Source: an uncultured Synechococcus sp. (GTDB lineage: Bacteria; Cyanobacteriota; Cyanobacteriia; Phormidesmidales; Phormidesmidaceae). Taken from it: a DNA stretch of 64,000 nt. Position numbers and translations under genes: made by a program. The stretch spans positions 1 to 64,000 of the forward strand of contig CALDSK010000308.1 in the NCBI GenBank assembly GCA_937911865.1. The letters run 5' to 3'. Shown one piece after another: positions 1-7,448 of this stretch. The notes under the pieces are model-generated. The model ran no database searches and was not told the DNA's origin. It worked only from the letters and a program-made list of their open reading frames with translations. Positions within the stretch are counted from its first letter, which is position 1; each line of letters opens with the position of its first letter.

Positions 1-65
1 TCCTCCTCCCCGCGCCTCCCCCTCCTGGCTCTCTCCCCTCTTCTCCCCCGCCTCCCGCTCCCCCT
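1..65. repeat. pyrimidine-rich low-complexity tract inside thrB frame
   Basis: The first 65 bases contain no A and are almost only C and T with a few G. The thrB frame stays open through it and reads as a proline-rich run (P, S, A, L, G). Homoserine kinases normally have the glycine/serine-rich GHMP phosphate-loop region just before the residues that follow here, so the tract looks like an insertion or expansion. A sequencing or assembly error at the window edge cannot be excluded. Confidence 0.6.
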
Positions 66-665
66 GTGCCCCCAAATGCGATCGCTGGTACGCCCTTAGC
101 TGATACAGAATTAGCTGCTTTGGCCAACGAAATAGAAGGCCACCCAGACAACGTTGTGCCCGCTTTGCTAGGGGGTGCTCGCTTGGCCGCAATGGCGAAC
201 GGTAAGCTGCAAATTTGTGATCTGCCCTGGCATGAATCGGTGGTGCCAGTGGTGATTATTCCTGAATTCGAGCTGTCTACGGCGGATGCGCGGCGAGTGC
301 TGCCTGGAAAGTACATCCGAGCAGATGCCATTTTCAATACGGCGCATATTGGGCTATTGATGCGTGGCCTGGCAATGGGACATGGCGAATGGATTGCGGG
401 TGGAATGCGCGATCGCATTCATCAGCCCTATCGCAAAAAGCTCATTCCCGGCTACGACAACGTGTACCGAGCCGCCTTGAAAGCAGGCGCTTGGGGCTTA
501 GTTATTAGCGGTGCGGGGCCCACTCTATTGGCTTTAGCACCCGCTGATATGAGCGAAGGGGTCCGCGAGGCGATGGAAGATGCTTGGCGATCGCAGCCAT
601 TTGTTGCCCGCGCCCATAGCCTGAGCTTAGAGAAAAAGGGCGCAAGCATCGAATCAATCGGTTAA
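3..665 (+). CDS. thrB: Homoserine kinase, 3' part (GHMP kinase)
   Basis: This is the C-terminal two thirds of homoserine kinase, the cytoplasmic enzyme that phosphorylates L-homoserine with ATP in threonine synthesis. The diagnostic block is NAIAGTPLADTEL followed by NEIEGHPDNVVPALLGG, the ThrB signature after the phosphate loop. Near the C-terminus, GAWGLVISGAGPTLLAL matches the conserved GHMP C-terminal glycine-rich motif. The gene runs off the left edge in an open frame; a GTG at 66 is internal to the fold and is not a credible start. The proline-rich stretch before NAIAG is foreign to the family. Identity is secure; the state of the 5' half is unknown. Confidence 0.88.
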   Translation, partial: LLPAPPPPGSLPSSPPPPAPPVPPNAIAGTPLADTELAALANEIEGHPDNVVPALLGGARLAAMANGKLQICDLPWHESVVPVVIIPEFELSTADARRVLPGKYIRADAIFNTAHIGLLMRGLAMGHGEWIAGGMRDRIHQPYRKKLIPGYDNVYRAALKAGAWGLVISGAGPTLLALAPADMSEGVREAMEDAWRSQPFVARAHSLSLEKKGASIESIG

Positions 666-1313
666 GGAACAACAAAAAGCCTGGAAATAGGGGATATTCT
701 CGCAGAACAGCCGCTGAATATGCCAGGAACGCTGAGCGAGAAGCTTAAAAGTACAGCGTTTCAACCCTTTGCCGCCAGCAGCCCACGGCTCCAATTCAGC
801 GAACTATTCATGAACTTACAGGACGAAATAGCAGGTTAGGATTGGAGCCGCCGCCGCTTTAGCGCAACGATGCCTTTGTGCGCAGCTACATCCGGCAGCA
901 ACCGGCAACGTAACCGACAGACAGAGGGCAATAGGCAGAGGGCCAGCAGCAGAACATATCGATTCCTTATAGAGACCACTGTTAATCTTTAACGATTACA
1001 GGAGAGTTAACGCGATAGAGTGAACTGAGATCAGCCGAAAGGGCCGTGAACTTGCCAAATCAGTATTTATGATTAGGTATTAATTATTCATCGCATCTTT
1101 CTTTTGATTCTTACAAAAGGGAGGTTAAGTTTTGTATACTAACCTTTGGGCGCATTCAGTAGGTATTTATTCCTGCCGGTATTTATCCCTTATGCCCGTC
1201 CGATAGTTTTGCCTGGTTCAAAAGCCCAGCCTCTCGCTAGACTTCTCCTCTTTGGCCCTGCTTTTTCGGAATGAAGTGCGTCTTTTGTCGCTATCGAAAT
1301 TGCGTGAACTTTA
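666..1313. other. Intergenic region thrB-ndhD
   Basis: About 650 bases without a recognisable gene. The thrB frame reopens straight after its TAA and stays open for about 50 codons to a TAG near 838, including the residues MPGTLSEKLKSTAF, which I do not recognise. A second short open stretch lies near 865-912. These may be decayed coding sequence. The last 250 bases before ndhD are more AT-rich and presumably carry its promoter, but no clear -35/-10 pair was seen. Confidence 0.4.
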
Positions 1314-2903
1314 ATGATCGGTGAACAATTTCCGTGGCTGACGTTCCTAGTCATCTTTCCGCTTTTGGCCGCAATGCCCATCCCCTTGCTGCCAGATAAA
1401 GATGGAACAACCATCCGATGGTATGCACTAGGAGCCAGCCTTGCCGAATTTGGCCTTATTCTCTACGTTTTTGCTACTCAATACGAGCTGGGCACTGCTG
1501 GCCTTCAGCTAGTAGAAGAGTATCCCTGGATTACTCAATTTGGGTTGAGCTGGTCTTTGGGGGTGGATGGACTCTCTTTTCCGCTAGTCGTTTTGAGCGG
1601 ACTAGTTACCATGCTAGCGGTGGTTGCCTCCTGGAATATTAAGCTCAAGCCTCGGCTGTATTACTCCATGATGCTGCTGATGTTTAGCGCGCAGCTAGGT
1701 GTCTTTTTGTCCCAAGACATGATGCTGTTTTTCATTATGTGGGAGCTAGAGCTGGTGCCTGTGTACCTGCTGATCTCCATTTGGGGCGGTCAGAAGCGTT
1801 TGTATGCGGCTACTAAGTTCATCATTTACACCGCTACTTGTTCTGTCTTTATTCTAATTGTTGCGCTGGCGCTGGCTTTCTTTGGCGGTAGCTTTAGCTT
1901 CAACATGAGTGAGCTGGCGGCCAAAAATTATCCGCTGCCGTTCCAGCTGATTTGCTATTTGGGCCTGCTAGTGGCCTTCGGTGCCAAACTGCCGATTTTT
2001 CCGCTTCATACCTGGCTCCCAGATGCCCACGGCGAAGCGCCTGCTCCGGTGTCTATGATTCTGGCGGGTGTTTTGCTTAAGAAGGCTGGCTACGGTTTGA
2101 TTCGGATGAACATTTCGATTTTGCCAGACGCGCATCTTTACTTTGCGCCTGTTTTAGCGATTTTGGGCGTGATCAACATTGTGTATGCGTCGCTGACTGC
2201 TTTTGCACAGGATAATTTGAAGCGGCGTTTGGCCTATTCTTCGATTGGTCATATGGGCTTTGTGCTGCTAGGCTTAGCCGCCTTCAACTCTTTGGGTATG
2301 AGCGGCGCGATGCTACAAATGATTTCCCACGGTCTGGTGGCGGCGGTGCTGTTTTTCCTCGCTGGGGTTGCTTATGATCGCACCCACACCCTTTCTATGG
2401 GCAAAATGGGCGGCATGGCAAAGGCAATGCCGATTACCTTTGCTTTCTTTACAGCGGGTTCGATGGCCTCTTTGGCACTGCCGGGCATGAGCGGCTTTAT
2501 TGCTGAAATTACAGTGTTCTTGGGTCTTGCCACTAGCGATGCTTACAACGTCTTCTTTAAGGCGGGTGTTGTGATGCTGGCGGCTATTGGTGTTGTGCTT
2601 ACGCCAATTTATTTACTTTCGATGCTTCGCAGTATTTTCTACGGCGATGTGAATGAGGTGAAGCCGCCAAGCGACAGGTCTTGGGAGATTATGCCCCGTG
2701 AAGCTTTTGTGGCGGTCTGCTTGCTGGTGCCCATCATCGGTATTGGGCTATATCCTAAAATAGCGATTCAAACCTACAGTGCTAAAACAGTAGAGGTCGC
2801 CTCTCAAGTGAAGACGACGCTGCCGGATGTTCCGGATGCTGCGCCGCTTTCTAAGGTGATGAAGATGCCCGGGGCTGAGCAAATTATTGCGCCGTCTCTT
2901 TAG
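1314..2903 (+). CDS. ndhD: NDH-1 subunit NdhD (NADH-quinone oxidoreductase chain 4/M)
   Basis: NdhD is a proton-pumping, antiporter-like membrane subunit of the cyanobacterial NDH-1 complex, which moves electrons from ferredoxin to plastoquinone in respiration and cyclic electron flow. The 529 residues form about 14 hydrophobic helices. Conserved features are the N-terminus FPWLTFLVIFPLLAA followed by LPDKDG, the helix-5 glutamate in MWELELVPVYLL, and GAKLPIFPLHTWLPDAHGE with its key lysine and histidine. The N-terminus and full length resemble the NdhD1/NdhD2 type rather than the CO2-uptake NdhD3/NdhD4 type, but this assignment is by eye. ATG at 1314 aligns with the family start although no strong ribosome-binding site precedes it. 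ndhF is not adjacent. Confidence 0.95.
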   Translation: MIGEQFPWLTFLVIFPLLAAMPIPLLPDKDGTTIRWYALGASLAEFGLILYVFATQYELGTAGLQLVEEYPWITQFGLSWSLGVDGLSFPLVVLSGLVTMLAVVASWNIKLKPRLYYSMMLLMFSAQLGVFLSQDMMLFFIMWELELVPVYLLISIWGGQKRLYAATKFIIYTATCSVFILIVALALAFFGGSFSFNMSELAAKNYPLPFQLICYLGLLVAFGAKLPIFPLHTWLPDAHGEAPAPVSMILAGVLLKKAGYGLIRMNISILPDAHLYFAPVLAILGVINIVYASLTAFAQDNLKRRLAYSSIGHMGFVLLGLAAFNSLGMSGAMLQMISHGLVAAVLFFLAGVAYDRTHTLSMGKMGGMAKAMPITFAFFTAGSMASLALPGMSGFIAEITVFLGLATSDAYNVFFKAGVVMLAAIGVVLTPIYLLSMLRSIFYGDVNEVKPPSDRSWEIMPREAFVAVCLLVPIIGIGLYPKIAIQTYSAKTVEVASQVKTTLPDVPDAAPLSKVMKMPGAEQIIAPSL

Positions 2904-3024
2904 ATTAGGGTTCTGAAGGATTGGGGCTTTGAAGAGTTCGGCCTTTAAATCACGTATTTTTACTCCGGTTTGACGCTGAGCTTTTTGGCAATACTAATCA
3001 CGAGTTATTTTGATTAGTATTGCT

Positions 3025-3555
3025 ATGCCTATTTCTTCTGTATGCCCACGGTTGCAGTCTCTGGTTGATCTTTCGACGCCGCGTGTCAATCCGATACGTC
3101 TGGTCGTTTTTGATCCTCGGGTGCAGCACTTACAAATGTTGCTAGCTGGACTACAGCCGAACATCCAGGCACATGTTTTGGCGCCAGAACGTGACGGCAT
3201 TGACCAAGTTTCGGCACTGCTGTGTAAGCTTCCGACTGCTGAACTTACGCTGGTGACGACTGGATTTTCGGGCGGCTTGTGTTTGGGCGCGAGCCGATTG
3301 GAGTTGAGCAGTTTGCCCGAGTACGAACTTCAGCTGCGAGGCTGGTTTGTTGGGGTTGAGTCTCCTGAGCTGTCTTTATTGTCAGGGGGCGTTGCTAAAG
3401 GGGTTAAAGGCCAAGAGTTTATTGCTCAGCTGACGTCTATTACGGGAGCTGTAGTCAGAGCCTCGGCGCAACCCATTGGGCAGGGGCACTGGTTGACCGC
3501 TACGGCTAAAACATTTAAGCCGGTTGTGCTAAATACTTATTCGGCTACGCTTTAG
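3025..3555 (+). CDS. Stand-alone DUF4347 domain protein
   Basis: A protein of about 176 residues made almost entirely of a DUF4347 domain. The hallmark block is RLVVFDPRVQHLQMLLAGLQP followed about 15 residues later by ERDGIDQVSALL and the strand LTLVTTGFSGGLCLGASRL. In cyanobacteria this domain usually sits at the N-terminus of very large secreted cadherin, Calx-beta or haemolysin-type repeat proteins, so a stand-alone copy is unusual. No signal peptide is seen. ATG 3025 is preferred over an in-frame TTG at 3010. It runs in the same direction as ndhD, 120 bases downstream. Molecular function is unknown; the domain may process or anchor surface proteins, but that is a guess. Confidence 0.75.
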   Translation: MPISSVCPRLQSLVDLSTPRVNPIRLVVFDPRVQHLQMLLAGLQPNIQAHVLAPERDGIDQVSALLCKLPTAELTLVTTGFSGGLCLGASRLELSSLPEYELQLRGWFVGVESPELSLLSGGVAKGVKGQEFIAQLTSITGAVVRASAQPIGQGHWLTATAKTFKPVVLNTYSATL

Positions 3556-3600
3556 TCGTTTGCTCGTTAAAATTTGAACAATAATTGCCTTCTGGCAATT

Positions 3601-3630
3601 GCCCACCGGGATTTGTCTGGTGGGCTTTTT
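3601..3630 (+). terminator. Rho-independent terminator after DUF4347 gene
   Basis: GCCCACC (3601-3607) pairs with GGTGGGC (3619-3625) around an 11-base loop, followed at once by TTTTT. It lies 45 bases after the stop of the DUF4347 gene and fits intrinsic termination on the plus strand. Confidence 0.85.
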
Positions 3631-3649
3631 GCTGCAATATGTTATGGCA

Positions 3650-3685
3650 AATGTCTTTCCTAATGTCTTTCCTAATGTCTTTCCT
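3650..3685. repeat. 12-bp tandem repeat, three perfect copies
   Basis: AATGTCTTTCCT occurs three times head to tail (3650-3661, 3662-3673, 3674-3685), ending 14 bases before the ATG of the cupin gene. It occupies the place where its ribosome-binding site and core promoter would be expected. Confidence 0.95.
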
Positions 3686-3699
3686 ATATATATATTGCG

Positions 3700-4035
3700 A
3701 TGAAAGTAACAGCCCTTTCTCAGCTGCCGATAGAGTCCGTTTCTCATAATGCTGCGATTAAGAAGCAAGTAATGCTGCGGATGGGCGAGCTGCCTCATTT
3801 GACGAATTTTTCTCAGGCGCGCTTTCAGCCCGGACAAGTTGCTGCTGGTCATGCTCATGAAGATATGCATGAGGTGTTTTTTGTAGAGGCTGGAGAAGGT
3901 GCGATCGCAATCGATGGTAAAACACACGCGTTAACGCCTGGGGTTTGCGTTGCCGTTGCGCCTTACGAAACGCATGAGGTAAGCAACACAGGCGATGAGG
4001 AGCTGGTACTTACCTACTTTGGGCTGCGAGCCTAG
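3700..4035 (+). CDS. Small cupin-domain protein
   Basis: A single-domain cupin of 111 residues. The first cupin motif is GHAHEDMHEVFFVEAGEG, with two histidines and a glutamate placed to bind a metal. The second motif region PGVCVAVAPYETHEV contains the later histidine. Such proteins form a compact six-stranded barrel; substrates range widely, so no reaction is assigned. The gene starts at ATG 3700 with no Shine-Dalgarno, right after a three-copy 12-bp repeat. It is convergent with the histidine kinase gene on the other strand. Confidence 0.85.
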   Translation: MKVTALSQLPIESVSHNAAIKKQVMLRMGELPHLTNFSQARFQPGQVAAGHAHEDMHEVFFVEAGEGAIAIDGKTHALTPGVCVAVAPYETHEVSNTGDEELVLTYFGLRA

Positions 4036-4104
4036 CAGTCTGTGACTCTTTTTCTCTCTCTATTGCTTTATTTGCTTTGAGTTCTCTAGTCGCTTCGAGG
4101 CCAG

Positions 4105-5319
4105 CTAGTTCTGTTCCATATCGAGGGGTAGCGTTATCGAAAAAGTAGAGCCTTGACCAGGTTCAGAGACGAGAGCGAGTTCGCCCTGTAGCAGCTCTAC
4201 TAGCTTGCTGACAATTGTGAGTCCTAGTCCGCTGCTCTCTGCTGCGTAAGCTGATGCCTGACTGGCTCTGACATAAGGCTTAAAAATCTTTTCCTGTTGC
4301 TCTGCGCGAATGCCTCTTCCTGTATCACGAACAGAAAGCGCCCACCTGTCGTTGTCTACGCCGTAGCAGCGAACGAGTATGCTTCCTTTATTTGTATAGC
4401 GGATGGCATTGCTGACAAGATTAACAATCACCTGCTGCAAACGTAAACTATCTATGTTGACTTGAGCGGGCGCGCAAGAACAGTCCTTGCGCAGTTCTAT
4501 GTTTTTTTGGATCGCCTCTACCTCTAAAGAGTCAACAACTTTTGTGACCAGCTGAGAAACATCAATAGGTTCTATCTTTAAAGACAGCTTCTGAGATTCG
4601 TTACGAGAGACTTCTAACATGTTGCTAACTAGCCGGTTTAGCTGGTTACCGTTATCGTTGATGCGCTCTAGCAGTTTGAGTTCTTGAGGGTCGGCAGGCG
4701 CTTCTGAAAGACGCTTTTTTTTCTTTATCAGGATAGCGGAGAAAGAAACAACCGCATGAATCGGATTTTTTAGCTCGTGCGCCAGGTGAGCAGCGTTGTC
4801 TTTTTGTGCTTGTACCAGTCGAATGAGCTCTTGATTACTAGCAATCAGCTCGCGGTGCATAGGCTCTATGCGCTCAAGCTGATACTCGGTGGATCGTTGG
4901 GCGGCTCTAGCAACAATATCGTTGAGTACCGTGTCTACTTGAAGCAGTGCCAGAATGGTATTGGATATATCGCCAGCGCCAAAATCTGCTTTTAGCGCTG
5001 TCACAATCAGCGTACGTAAGATGCCAAACTCTCTTAGCATCTCGTCAATATCAAATCCTAACTCGACCCGGATGTTAATGGACTTGGAAGCGTTAGGCTG
5101 AGTCGAAATGCTGCTGTCTAGAGCGGCTGAGTTAGAAGAAGATAGACAGGTGGCGATCGCATCGAGAATTCGCGGCAGCCGATGACGAACGGCTTCGTAC
5201 GTTATGGAAGTGGTAGGGCTACTAGCAATATTGCGCTGGACATCTCTAATCCAAATGTCTGTAATCTCGTCAGCTTTACGGCGTAAAACATTACCAAAAT
5301 CTTCCACGGCTGGTATCAA
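4105..5319 (-). CDS. Sensor histidine kinase with RsbRD-type N-terminal domain
   Basis: A cytoplasmic two-component kinase of about 404 residues. Residues 10-145 form an alpha-helical RsbRD/RsbU-N-like sensor domain, followed by a coiled-coil linker (about 145-175). HisKA begins near 175 with the phospho-acceptor His181 in HLAHELKNPIHAVV. The ATPase domain shows an N box LQQVIVNLVSNAIRYTNKG, G1 VRDTGRGI, F box EKIFKPYVR and G2 SSGLGLTIV. No transmembrane segment and no response regulator gene are nearby. The start is uncertain: TTG at 5319 or a GTG four codons later; no in-frame ATG precedes. Two 17-bp direct repeats lie just upstream. Confidence 0.88.
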   Translation of the reverse strand: MIPAVEDFGNVLRRKADEITDIWIRDVQRNIASSPTTSITYEAVRHRLPRILDAIATCLSSSNSAALDSSISTQPNASKSINIRVELGFDIDEMLREFGILRTLIVTALKADFGAGDISNTILALLQVDTVLNDIVARAAQRSTEYQLERIEPMHRELIASNQELIRLVQAQKDNAAHLAHELKNPIHAVVSFSAILIKKKKRLSEAPADPQELKLLERINDNGNQLNRLVSNMLEVSRNESQKLSLKIEPIDVSQLVTKVVDSLEVEAIQKNIELRKDCSCAPAQVNIDSLRLQQVIVNLVSNAIRYTNKGSILVRCYGVDNDRWALSVRDTGRGIRAEQQEKIFKPYVRASQASAYAAESSGLGLTIVSKLVELLQGELALVSEPGQGSTFSITLPLDMEQN

Positions 5320-5329
5320 GTCTATATTG

Positions 5330-5368
5330 ATGAAAAGTCAATACGTTATTTATGAAAAGTCAGTACGT
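5330..5368. promoter_or_regulatory. Two 17-bp direct repeats upstream of the histidine kinase
   Basis: ATGAAAAGTCARTACGTT-like copies occur at 5330-5346 and 5352-5368 with one mismatch, spaced 22 bp apart (about two helical turns). They lie 11-50 bases upstream of the kinase start. The spacing on one DNA face would suit a response regulator or a similar dimeric activator. A second tandem pair (GTAGAGAAGACGCA) follows at 5439-5466. Confidence 0.45.
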
Positions 5369-6140
5369 TTTAGCTGTGCTGGTATAGCTGTATTTGTATG
5401 AGAACTTGAGCCGTTGGAGCAGAGAAACGTTTTACCTTGTAGAGAAGACGCAGTAGAGAAGACGCACCTTGCCAGAACTTCTTCTGGACTGAGAGAAAAG
5501 AAACCTCTAGTTTATTGCGCTCATATTTAATGCGCTTTTAAATATTTGTTTACTACGTTGCGAATCTTATTAAACATACATATATCAGACGTAAAGCGTA
5601 TCACTCAGCTAACTATATATTTTCTTTCTATTTCAGGTAAACGTTGAAGAACTATACATTTATAGGCTTTTTTTACATCATTCTTTTGGCATACTTAGAC
5701 GCTTTAAAGTAATAGAAACTGTCTGAAGAATCGTCCTAAAATTAGTGCTTGCTTTCAAAAATGCAAGCCTATATTGAAAGTGATATAATCAGCGCCTTAA
5801 TCCAACTTTTCTCTGACTGATTATTATTCTGCTGGTTCTATCTGATTAGTCTTAATACTGATTTATATTTCTTTGGGAGGAGGCTTTATTACGCTTATCT
5901 CTGACTCATCCTGACACCTTGTTGTTTGAGCCTAAGCGTGGAATATTTCTATGTTTTCTTAGCTGAGCATTTATGCCTGGGTGAATATAGTACTGTCATT
6001 GATTTGTGAAATTCTAAGCCTTCTGCCTCACGGTTTTTGAGTAATGAGCTTTTAGGATGGCAGTAGTAGATGACTAACGCTGCTTGAAAATATTGTTTGA
6101 AAGTTTAGCTCCAATTTAAAAGCTTCCCTTAAGACGTCCG
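5369..6140. other. AT-rich intergenic region
   Basis: About 770 bases between the divergent histidine kinase gene and the first DUF2294 gene. Apart from the tandem pair at 5439-5466 I see no coding sequence, RNA gene or clear terminator. The stretch is markedly richer in A and T than its surroundings and is long for this compact genome, so it may hold promoters or a small RNA that I cannot recognise. Confidence 0.4.
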
Positions 6141-6491
6141 ATGGAAAAACGATTCTCAGAGCTACAGTCCCTTAAAATCCCTATAGAAGAAAGCACCAAA
6201 CAGCTTTTTAGGGATTCCCTGGGATATGAACTAAATAGGGTTGAGTGCCGAATACTAGAGAGCCGTGATTTGATTGTCAACATAGAGAGAAAAGACTCTG
6301 CTACAGAGAGGTTTTTGCTGACTCAAAATAGAGCGGATTTGGCCTTAGAAATTGGTTCTACCATTAATCGAATATTAAAAGAGAGACTTACGCTGACCCT
6401 AATTGACAAGTTTGGGCTGAGTATTGCTGAAATCTCTTGTTTACAGTCCGCAACCCCTAACCAGTTTGGACTGTTCATACTGGTTAGTTAG
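6141..6491 (+). CDS. DUF2294 (MpsC-like) family protein, copy A
   Basis: A small cytoplasmic protein of 116 residues in the DUF2294 family (Pfam PF10057, also called MpsC after staphylococcal MpsABC). The pattern is an N-terminal helix with RDSLGYELNRVECRIL, a strand DLIVNIERKDSATERFLL, then a long helix ending RILKERLTLTLIDKFGLSIAEISC. The family consensus glycine-rich start (GKGP) is replaced here by SLGYEL, so the copy is divergent. It is a compact 5' neighbour of a second, oppositely oriented family member. No enzymatic residues are evident; a signalling or binding role is inference from its position between a sensor kinase and a phytochrome. Confidence 0.6.
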   Translation: MEKRFSELQSLKIPIEESTKQLFRDSLGYELNRVECRILESRDLIVNIERKDSATERFLLTQNRADLALEIGSTINRILKERLTLTLIDKFGLSIAEISCLQSATPNQFGLFILVS

Positions 6492-6560
6492 ATCTCAGTA
6501 AGCCGCTTTGCGAGCCGCTTTACAAGCTATTGCCTGAACGCTTTATGACGTTGATGTTAT

Positions 6561-7043
6561 TTACAGCGAGGTAATCGGTGCCGATAGTTTAGCGATCGCA
6601 CCCGTACAGTCATGCTCGTAACATGTATCTGCAATCATCGTGACGACATCGACGTTCAAATGACGCTCAATTACGTCGGTTAAGTGCTGACGCATGATGT
6701 TATCGACCGTAAAGCATAGGCTCTTTGCTTCCGGTGTTCCGTCGGCAAAAAGCAATTTTTCGACTGGGGTAATACTTCCTTCTATCCAGATGACCAGTCG
6801 ATCTGCCAGCAAATTGCAGGTTACCAGTAGCGGTGCTTTGCCCAGGCGCTCCTTATAGAGCTGCTTAATTGCCCGAGACACAGTCTCGATTAGCTCGCTA
6901 GCCGTAGACGAGCTTTGAGCCTGCGTGGTTGAAGACATGTCAGTGACAGCAGGTGATGCGGAGGATGGATTCAACTTTTTTCCTGAGGGCTGTTTTTCTA
7001 ACGATCGATCCGTACTGTCACTTGTGGAGATAGAGTCTGGCAT
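6561..7043 (-). CDS. DUF2294 (MpsC-like) family protein, copy B
   Basis: This 160-residue protein has a Ser/Thr-rich, probably disordered N-terminal tail of about 50 residues and then a clear DUF2294 domain: IKQLYKERLGKAPLLVTCNL, LADRLVIWIEGSITPVEKLL, and a C-terminal block VIERHLNVDVVTMIADTCYE. It matches the family better than copy A, 70 bases away in convergent orientation. Its start (ATG 7043) faces the bacteriophytochrome gene across a shared 405-base spacer, so the two may be co-regulated. Function is unknown; the disordered tail and two cysteines near the C-terminus are features to note. Confidence 0.72.
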   Translation of the reverse strand: MPDSISTSDSTDRSLEKQPSGKKLNPSSASPAVTDMSSTTQAQSSSTASELIETVSRAIKQLYKERLGKAPLLVTCNLLADRLVIWIEGSITPVEKLLFADGTPEAKSLCFTVDNIMRQHLTDVIERHLNVDVVTMIADTCYEHDCTGAIAKLSAPITSL

Positions 7044-7448
7044 TTGGATTGGAGAGCGTAAAAACTACGACGGCAGGTTTTCGCAGGTCTGACTCTCCAA
7101 GGACTGTATGCGCTTAGAAAGCCGTATGAGAAACGCTTTCAGTCAGCTATACGCGTGCTTGAACAAGTAGGCCATAAAGGGCTAACGAACACTTGCTTAA
7201 ACATATATTAACAAATATTAAGAAAATAGTTATTTGGCAGAGTTAGTGCTTCCCGAACAATAGACCCTGGTGAGCCGTGCTTTTTTGTCTGATTTGGAAG
7301 AAAATTAGCTGATTTTGTATCAGGTCGTTTTCAGTGCTATATGGTCGCTAGACTTTACTATGGCGCGCTCCTTTGTCCGTAGCGTGCTCTACTTGCGCCT
7401 GGTTTGAAGGTTTGCTTGTAAGTTCACCCTGTTAGATAACTTTTTGCT
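7044..7448. other. Divergent promoter region DUF2294 B / bacteriophytochrome
   Basis: A 405-base spacer between two divergent genes. It includes a short AT-rich block (about 7199-7235, with ATATATTAACAAATATTAAG) suited to a promoter. No terminator, RNA gene or repeat of note was seen. Confidence 0.4.

Noticed and set aside
1203..1245. tRNA-like GGTTCAAAAGCC near ndhD
   Set aside because: No acceptor stem or anticodon arm can be formed around it.
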